From the NCBI GenBank assembly GCA_020629715.1, contig JAHDCU010000003.1:372879-436878 (forward strand): 64,000 bases of DNA, written 5' to 3'. The translations under genes and the position numbers were made by a program. This DNA comes from Saprospiraceae bacterium (lineage in GTDB: Bacteria > Bacteroidota > Bacteroidia > Chitinophagales > Saprospiraceae). Positions 55,947 to 64,000 of this stretch are shown one piece after another. The notes under the pieces were generated by a model. The model was not told the origin of the DNA. It was given only the letters and a program-made list of their open reading frames with translations, and did no database searches. Position 1 is the stretch's first letter. The number at the start of each line of letters is the position of its first letter.

Positions 55947-56786
55947 TCAATTCAACTCTATCTTATCATTAGTACGGATATAGACCAAAGCTTCAGTTCC
56001 ACCAGCATTTTCAAGCAAGTGTTTTGACTGCTCAGTTGCAGTGAAATATCCGCCCGGATCGAGATTTTTATTACTAGCCATATACCTGATTTCACCCTTG
56101 ATTATTACCGCATGAAATACATCGCCATGATGAGTCAGAGATCCTTTAAACCCATTTTTAACTTTCAACAGATAACCATTCAATCCATTCTGTTGCCATA
56201 AGTAGGCCAGCTCAACTTGCTCGTTATAGATCATTCCTGATTCTTTATGATCTAGCCAGACAATGTTATCTTTCGAGATATTTACAGGTTTTTCGCCATT
56301 ATCAAATTCTTCTGCTACAGGTTTGACGAGATAAGGCCCATGATCTATTTCGACATATGCTATACTCTGTCCTTGAGCAGAAGTGATATGGGATTCTCCA
56401 GCAGGCTGGGTCCAAAAAGAACCCGGTGGCATCCACATATTGGCCGCATTAGGGTCGTCATTATGCACGAGTCCATCAACTACCATCGCTCGGTAAGTCA
56501 CATTATGAATATGCGGAGGAGATGAAAATCCATCCACAAATTTCGCCAAAAACCCCGTTGCAACTTTACCCTTACGATCTCCCCATATAGTACCTGCTTG
56601 TGGACTTTGATCTCCACGTGCCGGATTCAGTTTTTCCCAAATGATTTCTGAGCTAAGTTGGGCTCTATTCGTAGGACTTACTGAAACATTGGAGCTGGCA
56701 TTCTTTAATTCCTTTTCTGTAGGTTGGCATGCAAAAACAAATAAAGCAATTAATAAAGTATATGTAATTCTAATCATCGTTTTCAT
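55947..56786 (-). CDS. DUF4437-like double-cupin lipoprotein
   Basis: A 279-residue lipoprotein (lipobox FACQ context in [12 protein letters not shown]). Two cupin-like halves: the first has [16 protein letters not shown] and [13 protein letters not shown], the second has [20 protein letters not shown] and [14 protein letters not shown]. Histidines in HIHN and LTHHGD could bind a metal. This matches the ChrR/DUF4437 cupin group of unknown activity. Single gene; the 208-bp gap to the next gene shows only a small GCCT-GTGT-AGGC hairpin and nothing else I can name. Confidence 0.82.
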   Translation of the reverse strand: MKTMIRITYTLLIALFVFACQPTEKELKNASSNVSVSPTNRAQLSSEIIWEKLNPARGDQSPQAGTIWGDRKGKVATGFLAKFVDGFSSPPHIHNVTYRAMVVDGLVHNDDPNAANMWMPPGSFWTQPAGESHITSAQGQSIAYVEIDHGPYLVKPVAEEFDNGEKPVNISKDNIVWLDHKESGMIYNEQVELAYLWQQNGLNGYLLKVKNGFKGSLTHHGDVFHAVIIKGEIRYMASNKNLDPGGYFTATEQSKHLLENAGGTEALVYIRTNDKIELN

Positions 56787-56994
56787 AAATATTCTAAGCC
56801 TGTGTAGGCAATTATCACTTCACCACATCCTACTAAAATCTTTTATAGAATGTTCGCTGCATATTAAGCGATGGCAAAACTAAGCTTTGGTAATTTAATG
56901 ATCAAGTACGGTCATTTTGGATAGTACCCTACTATTTATTCAATCAAATTATTTCTTCGATATAGCGACAAAGCTATTAAGCTAAAGTCAATTA

Positions 56995-57420
56995 TCAATT
57001 TCCTTTCATCTCACTCCGTCGCATGGGCATTGCGTCAATCTTTGCATAAAGCTTTTCCGGTGTCAATATTTTTTTGGATCTAAGTTTAACACCACCATCA
57101 AGACCAATCAAAATAACATTAAAATCTTCTTTAATTATAAACTCACAGTCTTTGGTATTTCGATTTTTGGAGTTCTTTTTTTGCGAAAAGTCTAGTTGTC
57201 GCAAGTGAGGATATGTGTATTGAAACACGTTTAACTTGCGTTCTCTTAGTGCTTCAGATTCATCTTGAAATAAGTTTATCTGTTTCTGATATAGTTGATC
57301 TGATGTATCAATTGCATTGATAATTAAGACTCTGTTTTTCCACTGTAGATCCTCCAGACATTGTGCATTTGCAGCGCAAGACATCATAATTACGATTGAT
57401 AGAATCATAGAATTTTTCAT
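56995..57420 (-). CDS. DUF4174 domain protein, exported
   Basis: A 141-residue secreted or periplasmic protein: signal peptide MKNSMILSIVIMMSCAANAQ, then a DUF4174 domain beginning LEDLQWKNRVLIINA and continuing with ALRERKLNVFQYTY and FNVILIGLDGGVKLRS. The fold is thioredoxin-like without redox cysteines, and its role is unknown. Divergent from the YdeI-like gene with a 97-bp gap. Confidence 0.85.
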   Translation of the reverse strand: MKNSMILSIVIMMSCAANAQCLEDLQWKNRVLIINAIDTSDQLYQKQINLFQDESEALRERKLNVFQYTYPHLRQLDFSQKKNSKNRNTKDCEFIIKEDFNVILIGLDGGVKLRSKKILTPEKLYAKIDAMPMRRSEMKGN

Positions 57421-57517
57421 AGAAAAGATGATGTTATTATAAACTGTAAAGTACAGTTATGCTGTATTGGTTCAGATGATCCTTTGAACAAATGCTCTTT
57501 TTTACTTTTACTACGAT

Positions 57518-57997
57518 ATGCTACCCTTATCGCTCCAACAAACCGTCAAAAAGTTACCTCCTAGACATGGAGCATATAACTACCTTGTAATATTGGGGGA
57601 CGAAGTGAAATCTTGGCCAAAACAAAGAGCCACTAGACTTGTGGTTAGTATAGACGATATGGTCGAATATTCTTGCGGGCTCAATCATCTTGGCGATGGT
57701 AATTTTTTCGTTATTGTCGCTAATAAGTGGATGAAAAAGCTAAAGAAGGAAGTCGGTGATGAGGTAAATTTTACAATAATCGAAGATCCTATTCCACTCG
57801 GAGTCGAGGTGCCAGAAGTGCTGACAGTACTTTTAAGTCAAGATGAAGATGCCAAAGCAATTTATGATCAGATCACAGATGGGAAAAAGAGAAGTTTGAT
57901 ATACTCCTTTTACAAAATCAAAAACATAGATCGTCAAGTAGAGATCATTACAGAGTTTTTGAGCAAAGAGGCTATTAAATTGGCTAAGAAAAAATGA
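57518..57997 (+). CDS. YdeI/OmpD-associated family protein (DUF1905-like)
   Basis: A 159-residue cytoplasmic protein. The N-terminal half (HGAYNYLVILGDEVKSWPKQRATRLVVSI...GLNHLGDGNFFVIVANKWMKKLKKEVGDEV, read in parts) fits a DUF1905 beta-barrel. The C-terminal half (SQDEDAKAIYDQITDGKKRSLIYSFYKIKNIDRQVEIITEFL, read in parts) is the YdeI/OmpD-associated helical domain. The family includes proteins linked to bacteriocin or peptide tolerance, but activity is unknown. Confidence 0.82.
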   Translation: MLPLSLQQTVKKLPPRHGAYNYLVILGDEVKSWPKQRATRLVVSIDDMVEYSCGLNHLGDGNFFVIVANKWMKKLKKEVGDEVNFTIIEDPIPLGVEVPEVLTVLLSQDEDAKAIYDQITDGKKRSLIYSFYKIKNIDRQVEIITEFLSKEAIKLAKKK

Positions 57998-58069
57998 GCT
58001 AGTTATCTTACTCTATTTCATTTTAAAAAGAATAGCGCTACATTGAGATCAGCTAAATTTAGACGCTGT

Positions 58070-61000
58070 ATGCGATATATATCCATCTTGATTGTACTTT
58101 GTTTTGGCTCTTGCAATACTGCTAAGAAAGTATACCTCAAAGAAGAGCAACATGCCAATATCGTTACATTACCCGTTTCGGGGCTCGTACATAAAGCCTA
58201 TCTTATAGGCGATGCGGGAGGCTTAGATGACTATAGCAGCGGCACCAACTATGTGTTTAAAGCAGTAGAACGTGCCATACAAAAAGACGAATTAAACCCC
58301 AGCTTGGTATTTTTAGGTGACAACCTCTATCCTACTGGTCTATCAGCCCCCAATAGTGAAGATAGATCTCGTGAAGAGCAAATCTTGGATGCTCATGTTG
58401 ACCTAGCCAAAGCCAATCCCGGCCCAAGTTATGTCATCCCTGGCAATCACGACTGGAACGATGCACGGCAAGGTGGACGAAAAACAAATAAGCGTCAATA
58501 TGAATATATAAAAGCCAAAACTAAAGAGGCTGGTATATCTTATCTACCCAAAAAATCTTGTGGTGACCCAGAAGTAGTGAAGGTCAATAAAGATCTTGTA
58601 TATCTATTCATAGACTCGCAGTGGTGGTTACAAAAATGGGATCAAGAGCGCCATATGCACAAAGGTTGCGATATCAAATCTAGAAGAGCTTTTGCCGATG
58701 AAATCGAAGATGTATTTCTTAAATATAAAAACAAACAGATCATCGTATACCTACATCATCCTTTCAAATCGAATGGTCACCACGGTGCTAAATTTTCAGC
58801 AAAGGACCATCTCTTTCCACTTACTAATCTAAATAAGAAAGCCTACATACCACTTCCTGGGATAGGTTCGCTTATGCCAATTGCTCGTAAATTAGGAATC
58901 ACTCGTCAGGATAATACGCATCCACTTTACAAAGAACTGCATCAGGTTTTTCTAGACGCCATAGCACAGTCTGGAGCAAAACGAATCATATTTGCTTCTG
59001 GACATGATCACAACCTTCAATATTTCAAAACCAATCCTGCACTTAGTGAAACGAATATTCACTATATCGTCAGCGGATCAGGCTATAAAGAATCTTATGC
59101 TCGAAAAGGCGCAGGCGCAGAGTTTGTATATGCTAAAAGAGGCTACCAGATACTACATTTTTATCAAGATGGTAGTGTTTGGCTAGATATATTTGCAATA
59201 GATAAAACGACGGGAGCTGAACATCATGTCTATCGAAAGAAAATTGAAAAAGCTAAAAAAGGATCGGATACTGACTATACCAAACTGGACTATCCTATCG
59301 CTCCTGATAGTATTTCTACTGTACCGAGCAAGGCATTAGATGCGGGAGCATTCAAACGATTTTTTTTAGGTGATCAATATCGCGATACTTGGTCAACTAA
59401 AATAAAAGTGCCTACCGTAGATCTCTCTACGCTGAATGGAGGTATGACACCGCTTAAGCTTGGAGGAGGAAAGTCATCCAACTCTCTTAGATTAGAGTCC
59501 GCAGAGGGCAAACAATATATTTTAAGATCAGTAAATAAGGATTACTATAAACTTATTCCAGATGACTATAAGGATAATGTTTGGATCAAGATCTACGCCG
59601 ATCAAAACGCATCTGCGGTACCTTATGGCGCTGTGACCATACCTAAATTGTCTGATGCGATAGGTATTCCGCATACTCGTCCTGAGCTTGTATATCTTAC
59701 CCATCAGGATGCACTAGGTGCATATAATGAACTGTTGCATGAGGGATTATATATTTTAGAAAAACGGCCAGCAGGTAAGGTTTGGGCTGATGATCCAGAT
59801 TTTGATAATAGCGAAAAGATTATCAGCTACAATGATCTATTAGACATGCTGCATACCAAAAGAGCACATATTGTAGATCAACGGGCCGTGTTGAAAGCTA
59901 GGCTATTTGATATGTGGATTCATGACTGGGATCGACACGATGATCAATGGCGATGGGCCAGATTTGAAGAAGATGATCTTAAAGTATATCGACCTATCCC
60001 TAGGGATCGAGACTGGATTTACTACAAATATGAAGGTCTTATCTACCAACTAGCAGCTCGATTTGTGATGCGAAAATTTCGTACCATGGATTCAGAAATT
60101 AAGGATATAGTAGGCTTGAATATGAGTGCTGCTCACTTTGATCGCTCATTCATGAACGAATTAAGCTGGAAAGATTGGCAAGAAGTCACTGCCGAAGTAC
60201 AGGCATCCATTTCTGAACAATTGATCGAAGATGCGCTTGGAGAGCTGCCGCCAGAATCTCATCAACTTTTAATACCTGAAATCAAGAAGAAACTCATAAG
60301 AAGATGGAAGGACCTAGATCAATATGCCAAAGCGTATTTTGATATTTTATATAAAGAAGTAGACATTGCTGGTACCGATGGACGGGATCACTTTACGGTG
60401 ACAGCAGCGGAGAATAACTGTATAGAAATCACGCATATCCGAAAAAGTAAAAGCAAAAAAGATGTAGTTCGATACCAACGGATTTTCGACCCTAAACAGA
60501 CAGATGAAATCCATATTTTTGGCAGAGAGGACGATGATATACTAGAGATTTTCACTCAAAGCCCTATAGATATTCACTTCGTGGGTGGCGAAGGAGATGA
60601 CGAAATCAAAAATAATCAGATAGACTCCAAAGTCCATGATCTTACTGTGTATGATGATCTTGACGAAATGAAGCTAACAGGTACACAAGGAGTCAAGACT
60701 GTATTCAATAATGAACTCGGCAACAACGATTATAACCGTCTCCACTTTAAGTATGATACTACCCTACCAAAATTAAAATTTGGATATACTTTCGATGATG
60801 GATTCTGGTTTGGCGGTGGATTTACCAAAATAAAATACGGATTTAGACAGGAGCCTTATGCTCGCAAACATGATTTTAATCTTAGTCTAGGTACTAATTC
60901 TAGAAGCTCTATTCAACTGGATTACACAGGTCATTTCCCGCATGTTTTACGCAGTAAATGGGGAGCCAAAAGTTCTGTATTTGTGCATTATCCTAATTAT

Positions 61001-61786
61001 GTCAATTTCTTTGGATTCGACAATGAACTTACGAATGACGATGTGGATATTCGCTTCAATACCGTACGATTCAATAGTTATGGAGCTGATATCATGCTTC
61101 ATCGTGCTAATCGAAATGAGTCTATACGATTCAATATAGGACCCTATTACGAATCTCATGAAATAGAGATACAAGACAATCGAGTAGCCCAGGTGTATGA
61201 TTTTTTTAACGATGAAAATTTTGAACGTGATCATTATCTCGGATTACGATCAACTATTACCATGGCCTCAAAAGATGATGAGTTGAATCCTAAGTTTGGT
61301 TTTGAATTCAATACACAGTTTTCGTATCAGTATAGGCTTAATGACGATCTATTCAACGGTAACTTTCATAGCTCTCTAAATACATATACTGCTTTATCCG
61401 TCAGACCTGAAATCGTACTTGCCAACCGTATAGGCTTCGACCAGATCAATGGAAATCCGGAGTGGTATCAATTACCTTCTTTAGGTAATGATAGTAATAT
61501 ACGTGCATTGCGAAATAATCGATATCGAGGGGATGCCGTATTCTATCATATGATTGATCTACGTCTTAAACTTTTTGATTGGAACAATCGTATCATTCCA
61601 ATGACTATTGGTGCTACTGGAGGATTTGATTATGGTAGATATTTCGGTGGTAGTGATGACAGTTATTACCATGGGTATGCTACCGGACTTAGCTTCAATG
61701 TATTTGATCTTTTCATTTTTCACCCTTATATGAGCTTTGGTCAAGAAGAGAATCTTTTCATTTTGAAATCTGGTTATGCATTTTAA
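58070..61786 (+). CDS. Giant lipoprotein: calcineurin-like phosphatase + kinase-like middle region + C-terminal outer-membrane barrel
   Basis: 1238 residues from the ATG at 58070 (MRYISILIVLCFGSC, lipobox FGSC); the open frame reaches a TTG at 58043. Residues about 40-380 are a metallophosphoesterase with its metal motifs in order: LIGDAGG, FLGDNLYP, IPGNHDW, YLHHPF and SGHDHNLQ. Residues about 440-770 form a second domain with LRLESAEGKQYILRSVNKD, a possible hinge LYILEKRP, HDWDRHDDQW (Asp621, Arg622, His623, Gln626) and PRDRDW (Asp646, Asp648). This order resembles the catalytic loop and metal Asp of FAM20/CotH/HipA-type kinases; that likeness is my inference. Residues about 800-900 are beta-rich with acidic D/G loops. 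The last 340 residues alternate as barrel strands and end in Phe (SGYAF). It is followed 63 bp later by the MbnP-like operon. Confidence 0.82.
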   Translation: MRYISILIVLCFGSCNTAKKVYLKEEQHANIVTLPVSGLVHKAYLIGDAGGLDDYSSGTNYVFKAVERAIQKDELNPSLVFLGDNLYPTGLSAPNSEDRSREEQILDAHVDLAKANPGPSYVIPGNHDWNDARQGGRKTNKRQYEYIKAKTKEAGISYLPKKSCGDPEVVKVNKDLVYLFIDSQWWLQKWDQERHMHKGCDIKSRRAFADEIEDVFLKYKNKQIIVYLHHPFKSNGHHGAKFSAKDHLFPLTNLNKKAYIPLPGIGSLMPIARKLGITRQDNTHPLYKELHQVFLDAIAQSGAKRIIFASGHDHNLQYFKTNPALSETNIHYIVSGSGYKESYARKGAGAEFVYAKRGYQILHFYQDGSVWLDIFAIDKTTGAEHHVYRKKIEKAKKGSDTDYTKLDYPIAPDSISTVPSKALDAGAFKRFFLGDQYRDTWSTKIKVPTVDLSTLNGGMTPLKLGGGKSSNSLRLESAEGKQYILRSVNKDYYKLIPDDYKDNVWIKIYADQNASAVPYGAVTIPKLSDAIGIPHTRPELVYLTHQDALGAYNELLHEGLYILEKRPAGKVWADDPDFDNSEKIISYNDLLDMLHTKRAHIVDQRAVLKARLFDMWIHDWDRHDDQWRWARFEEDDLKVYRPIPRDRDWIYYKYEGLIYQLAARFVMRKFRTMDSEIKDIVGLNMSAAHFDRSFMNELSWKDWQEVTAEVQASISEQLIEDALGELPPESHQLLIPEIKKKLIRRWKDLDQYAKAYFDILYKEVDIAGTDGRDHFTVTAAENNCIEITHIRKSKSKKDVVRYQRIFDPKQTDEIHIFGREDDDILEIFTQSPIDIHFVGGEGDDEIKNNQIDSKVHDLTVYDDLDEMKLTGTQGVKTVFNNELGNNDYNRLHFKYDTTLPKLKFGYTFDDGFWFGGGFTKIKYGFRQEPYARKHDFNLSLGTNSRSSIQLDYTGHFPHVLRSKWGAKSSVFVHYPNYVNFFGFDNELTNDDVDIRFNTVRFNSYGADIMLHRANRNESIRFNIGPYYESHEIEIQDNRVAQVYDFFNDENFERDHYLGLRSTITMASKDDELNPKFGFEFNTQFSYQYRLNDDLFNGNFHSSLNTYTALSVRPEIVLANRIGFDQINGNPEWYQLPSLGNDSNIRALRNNRYRGDAVFYHMIDLRLKLFDWNNRIIPMTIGATGGFDYGRYFGGSDDSYYHGYATGLSFNVFDLFIFHPYMSFGQEENLFILKSGYAF

Positions 61787-61849
61787 TGTTTGATATTGAG
61801 GGGTCGAATGACTAATGACGTCTAAACAGATTCATCATTCAATTATATT

Positions 61850-62527
61850 TTGATCATACGAAAAGCAATACTCTATATTTACTTGACATGGCTGAGTACA
61901 GCAGGTGTTAGTGGTCAGATAGCGTTAAGTTTCGTACCTACCTTGTCCAATTATTCTATTTTAAGCGATAATAATATTCCAGAAAGTTTGACCATAGATG
62001 TATTCAAGATGTACATTGGGAATTTGGCATTTTATGATACTGAAAGTAAAAACTGGATAAAATATCATGATTACTATCTTTTAGATTCATCAAATCCAGA
62101 AAGTTTCAGCATAAACATCAATACTGAAATCAGTGCTGATTTTGACTCTATCCAGTTTGGTATAGGTGTAGATTCACTTACTCATGAGCAAGGTGCTTTT
62201 AGTGGTGCTCTAGATCCTATACACGGAATGTATTGGACATGGCAAAGCGGATATATCAATTTTAAACTGGAAGGAAAGTGCAGGTCTTGTAATACAAGAA
62301 ACCATGATTTTCAATTTCATTTAGGTGGATATGCGCATGGATACAACACCTATAGACAAGTTACTTTAGCTATTGAAGATATTGACCAATTGACTATTGA
62401 GCTACCGCTAGATTTCATAATTGATCAACTCGATTCTGGTGATAAATGTACGATCATGAGCCCAGGAGATCGAGCAGTAGAATTGTCAGAAATTTTAGCT
62501 ACACAATGCAAAATTAAGGAGCTATGA
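61850..62527 (+). CDS. MbnP-like copper-binding family protein
   Basis: A 225-residue exported protein starting with TTG (61850; an in-frame stop lies 24 bp upstream and no ATG is available), signal peptide ending GVSGQ. The segment LDPIHGMYWTWQSGYINFKLEG is the conserved core of MbnP-like proteins; Trp129 and Trp131 occupy it, and a CRSC pair (Cys144/147) and three His (152, 157, 163) follow. In the studied methanobactin-associated MbnP, a tryptophan is oxidised to kynurenine by its diheme partner MbnH to create a copper site. The next gene is such a partner, overlapping it by 4 bp (ATGA). No methanobactin precursor gene is visible. Confidence 0.85.
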   Translation: MIIRKAILYIYLTWLSTAGVSGQIALSFVPTLSNYSILSDNNIPESLTIDVFKMYIGNLAFYDTESKNWIKYHDYYLLDSSNPESFSININTEISADFDSIQFGIGVDSLTHEQGAFSGALDPIHGMYWTWQSGYINFKLEGKCRSCNTRNHDFQFHLGGYAHGYNTYRQVTLAIEDIDQLTIELPLDFIIDQLDSGDKCTIMSPGDRAVELSEILATQCKIKEL

Positions 62528-63555
62528 GAGTATTGATCATCATATCAGTACTAGTAGGTACTTTACTACTATCTAGTTATTATCAAGATCCTAATGGCTT
62601 AGCATTCCCGGATCACTTTGGTAATCTACAATATGATTTTTCCAAAAATTTATATTCTGATGCTAAGGTAGAACTTGGCAGAGCTTTATTTTATGATCCT
62701 ATTTTATCAAAAGATAGCACAATCTCCTGCGCTAGCTGCCACTCCCCTTTCAATGCATTTGCCCATACTGATCATACTTTGAGTCATGGTATACATGATT
62801 CGATAGGTACTCGCAATGCTCCCTCCCTTTTTAATTTAGCATGGAAATCTTCTTTTATGTGGGATGGAGCCAGCAATCACCTGGATATGCAGGCGCTTGC
62901 ACCGATTACTCATGAAGATGAGATGGCTGAAAGTATTGAACATGTACTAGATAAGCTTTCGCAAAAGCCTGTGTATCCAACACTCTTCGAAGCAGCATTT
63001 GGTGATACTTTGATCAATACCGAGCGAATGCTCAAGGCATTATCACAATTTCAGCTCAGTCTTATCAGTGCAAATAGTAAATATGATAAAGTGAAAAGTG
63101 GTATAGATACTTTTACGATCCAAGAATATAATGGCTACACAGTATTTAAAAGGCATTGCGGTAGCTGTCATACCGAACCTCTATTCACCAACGACCAGTT
63201 TAGAAATAATGGTTTAACTCCAGATACTTCACTCAAGGATGTAGGTAGAGCGGCCGTGACACTTTCTGATACTGATAAGTACAAATACAAAGTACCCTCA
63301 TTACGAAATCTAAGCTATACATACCCGTACATGCACGATGGTAGATTTCGTAAGCTTTATGATGTGATCAATCATTATACGGATTCATTAGATCTTATTC
63401 ATGGGATAGATCCAATACTGAAGAATGGTATAACTCTTTCAGAATATGAAAAAGTAGATCTGGTAGCTTTTCTACTTACACTAGATGACAAAGAATTTGT
63501 ATACAATCCCGATCATCGATTTCCTAGAAAACTTTTAAAACCGACTAGCTTATGA
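62524..63555 (+). CDS. Diheme cytochrome c peroxidase/MauG/MbnH-like enzyme
   Basis: A 343-residue exported diheme protein. After an N-terminal signal (LIIISVLVGTLLLSS), there are two c-type haem sites: CASCH (69-73) and CGSCH (212-216). Between them are family blocks LGRALFYDPILSKDSTISC, GTRNAPSLFNLAW and FMWDGASNHLDMQA; after the second haem, VPSLRNLSYTYPYMHDGRF matches the CCP/MauG fold. Because it is fused by ATGA overlaps to an MbnP-like gene before and a YHYH gene after, an MbnH-like role (oxidising tryptophan in the partner) is more likely than peroxide removal. This is inference from context. Confidence 0.9.
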   Translation: MRVLIIISVLVGTLLLSSYYQDPNGLAFPDHFGNLQYDFSKNLYSDAKVELGRALFYDPILSKDSTISCASCHSPFNAFAHTDHTLSHGIHDSIGTRNAPSLFNLAWKSSFMWDGASNHLDMQALAPITHEDEMAESIEHVLDKLSQKPVYPTLFEAAFGDTLINTERMLKALSQFQLSLISANSKYDKVKSGIDTFTIQEYNGYTVFKRHCGSCHTEPLFTNDQFRNNGLTPDTSLKDVGRAAVTLSDTDKYKYKVPSLRNLSYTYPYMHDGRFRKLYDVINHYTDSLDLIHGIDPILKNGITLSEYEKVDLVAFLLTLDDKEFVYNPDHRFPRKLLKPTSL

Positions 63556-64000
63556 AAATTTATTTATCCATAATATTGAGTGCATGCTTTGTAAGCATAT
63601 ATGCTCAGACTAATCCCGCCATTACAAGTTGGATACGCAATGCTGGTGAAATGGGCTCTCACTATGAAGCTGGAAATAGTACTCCTATACAAGATAATAT
63701 CCTAGCGAATGTAGAACGTGTCAGCTATAATTCTAGCTATGCATATATAGAAGCTTCTGGAATACCCGCATACGTGATAGGTCCCTATCTAGACGGAAAC
63801 CCCTCTCAAGCTTCTGATAATGAGCATGTCTATCAGATTCCTATCAATCCACAAGAGCAAATAGGAAATAAAACGGATACCCATGCTGGAATTACAGGAA
63901 CATTGATCAATGGTGTACCTATCTATGACTGGCGTGATGCACAATCTTATAATAATCAAGGTGTTTGGAATAGAGATGCTATTCTAAATGAACTAGATGG
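63552..64000 (+). CDS. YHYH domain protein (5' part; runs off the window)
   Basis: Opens with ATG inside the stop of the diheme gene (ATGA overlap). Signal peptide MKIYLSIILSACFVSIYAQ. The following 130 residues (SYAYIEASGIPAYVIGPYLDGNP; YQIPINPQEQIGNKT; GITGTLINGVPIYDWRDAQS, read in parts) are the N-terminal part of a YHYH domain; the defining Tyr-His-Tyr-His motif would lie beyond the edge. Such proteins are often found near copper or cytochrome genes in Bacteroidota, function unknown. It is the third gene of a translationally coupled operon and continues out of the window. Confidence 0.82.
   Translation, partial: MKIYLSIILSACFVSIYAQTNPAITSWIRNAGEMGSHYEAGNSTPIQDNILANVERVSYNSSYAYIEASGIPAYVIGPYLDGNPSQASDNEHVYQIPINPQEQIGNKTDTHAGITGTLINGVPIYDWRDAQSYNNQGVWNRDAILNELD

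Overview
The window reads as chromosome of a free-living, AT-rich member of the Bacteroidota; Saprospiria-like is my guess, but no marker here fixes the family. The reasons are a SusC/RagA-type receptor, three proteins ending in type IX secretion (T9SS) sorting domains, a triple-tyrosine/LuxR-type regulator, several promoters with the Bacteroidota -7 element TAnnTTTG, and weak Shine-Dalgarno sequences. I see no rRNA, IS element, prophage, integrase or CRISPR array. There is one tRNA, tRNA-Leu(GAG).

Layout. 1-7.5 kb (minus): a glycan-uptake type locus with a membrane-bound sensor/regulator, a secreted five-domain binding protein and the start of a SusC receptor. 7.6-18.1 kb (minus): a frameshifted T9SS cargo gene, a phosphodiesterase, a small carboxypeptidase-regulatory-like protein, Lon, a Fic protein, topoisomerase IV subunit B (ParE) and two overlapping secreted orphans. 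18.3-21.7 kb (plus): CvpA, an unknown protein, a VOC protein, a DEAD-box helicase and an HExxH lipoprotein. 21.7-25.9 kb (minus): metK, an FAH-family enzyme, trpS, ridA, rpmF and yceD. 26-31.3 kb (plus): a T9SS cargo protein, two outer-membrane barrel genes (the second broken by a stop codon), a cytochrome P450 and a GNAT enzyme. 31.4-37.3 kb: fumC, Mn-type sod, a possible 22-residue membrane peptide, then a BlaI/BlaR1-like pair with twin operator-like dyads. 37.3-42.7 kb (minus): a lipoprotein, two thioredoxin-fold proteins and dnaE. 42.9-46.7 kb: tRNA-Leu, an AAA ATPase behind a 14-bp triplicate repeat, a candidate structured RNA, and mlaF/mlaE. 46.8-57 kb: SDR, nitroreductase, NRDE, a polytopic membrane protein, an M43 protease, fabG, acyl-CoA dehydrogenase, a hydrolase, a cupin and a DUF4174 protein. 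57.5-64 kb (plus): a YdeI-like protein, a giant surface protein, and a coupled MbnP-like / MauG-MbnH-like / YHYH operon cut by the window end.

The most interesting items are: (i) the 1238-residue lipoprotein at 58070-61786, which joins a calcineurin-like phosphatase, a middle region with kinase-like DRH...DRD motifs and a C-terminal outer-membrane barrel; (ii) the MbnP/MbnH-like/YHYH operon; (iii) the 14-bp tandem operator-like array before the AAA ATPase; (iv) a terminator-ended structured RNA candidate at about 45.02-45.16 kb; (v) the M56 sensor with a 650-residue repeat-bearing extension; and (vi) two broken genes, one by a frameshift just after the signal peptide and one by a single in-frame stop. 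All of this comes from reading the sequence by eye; no search or folding program was run.
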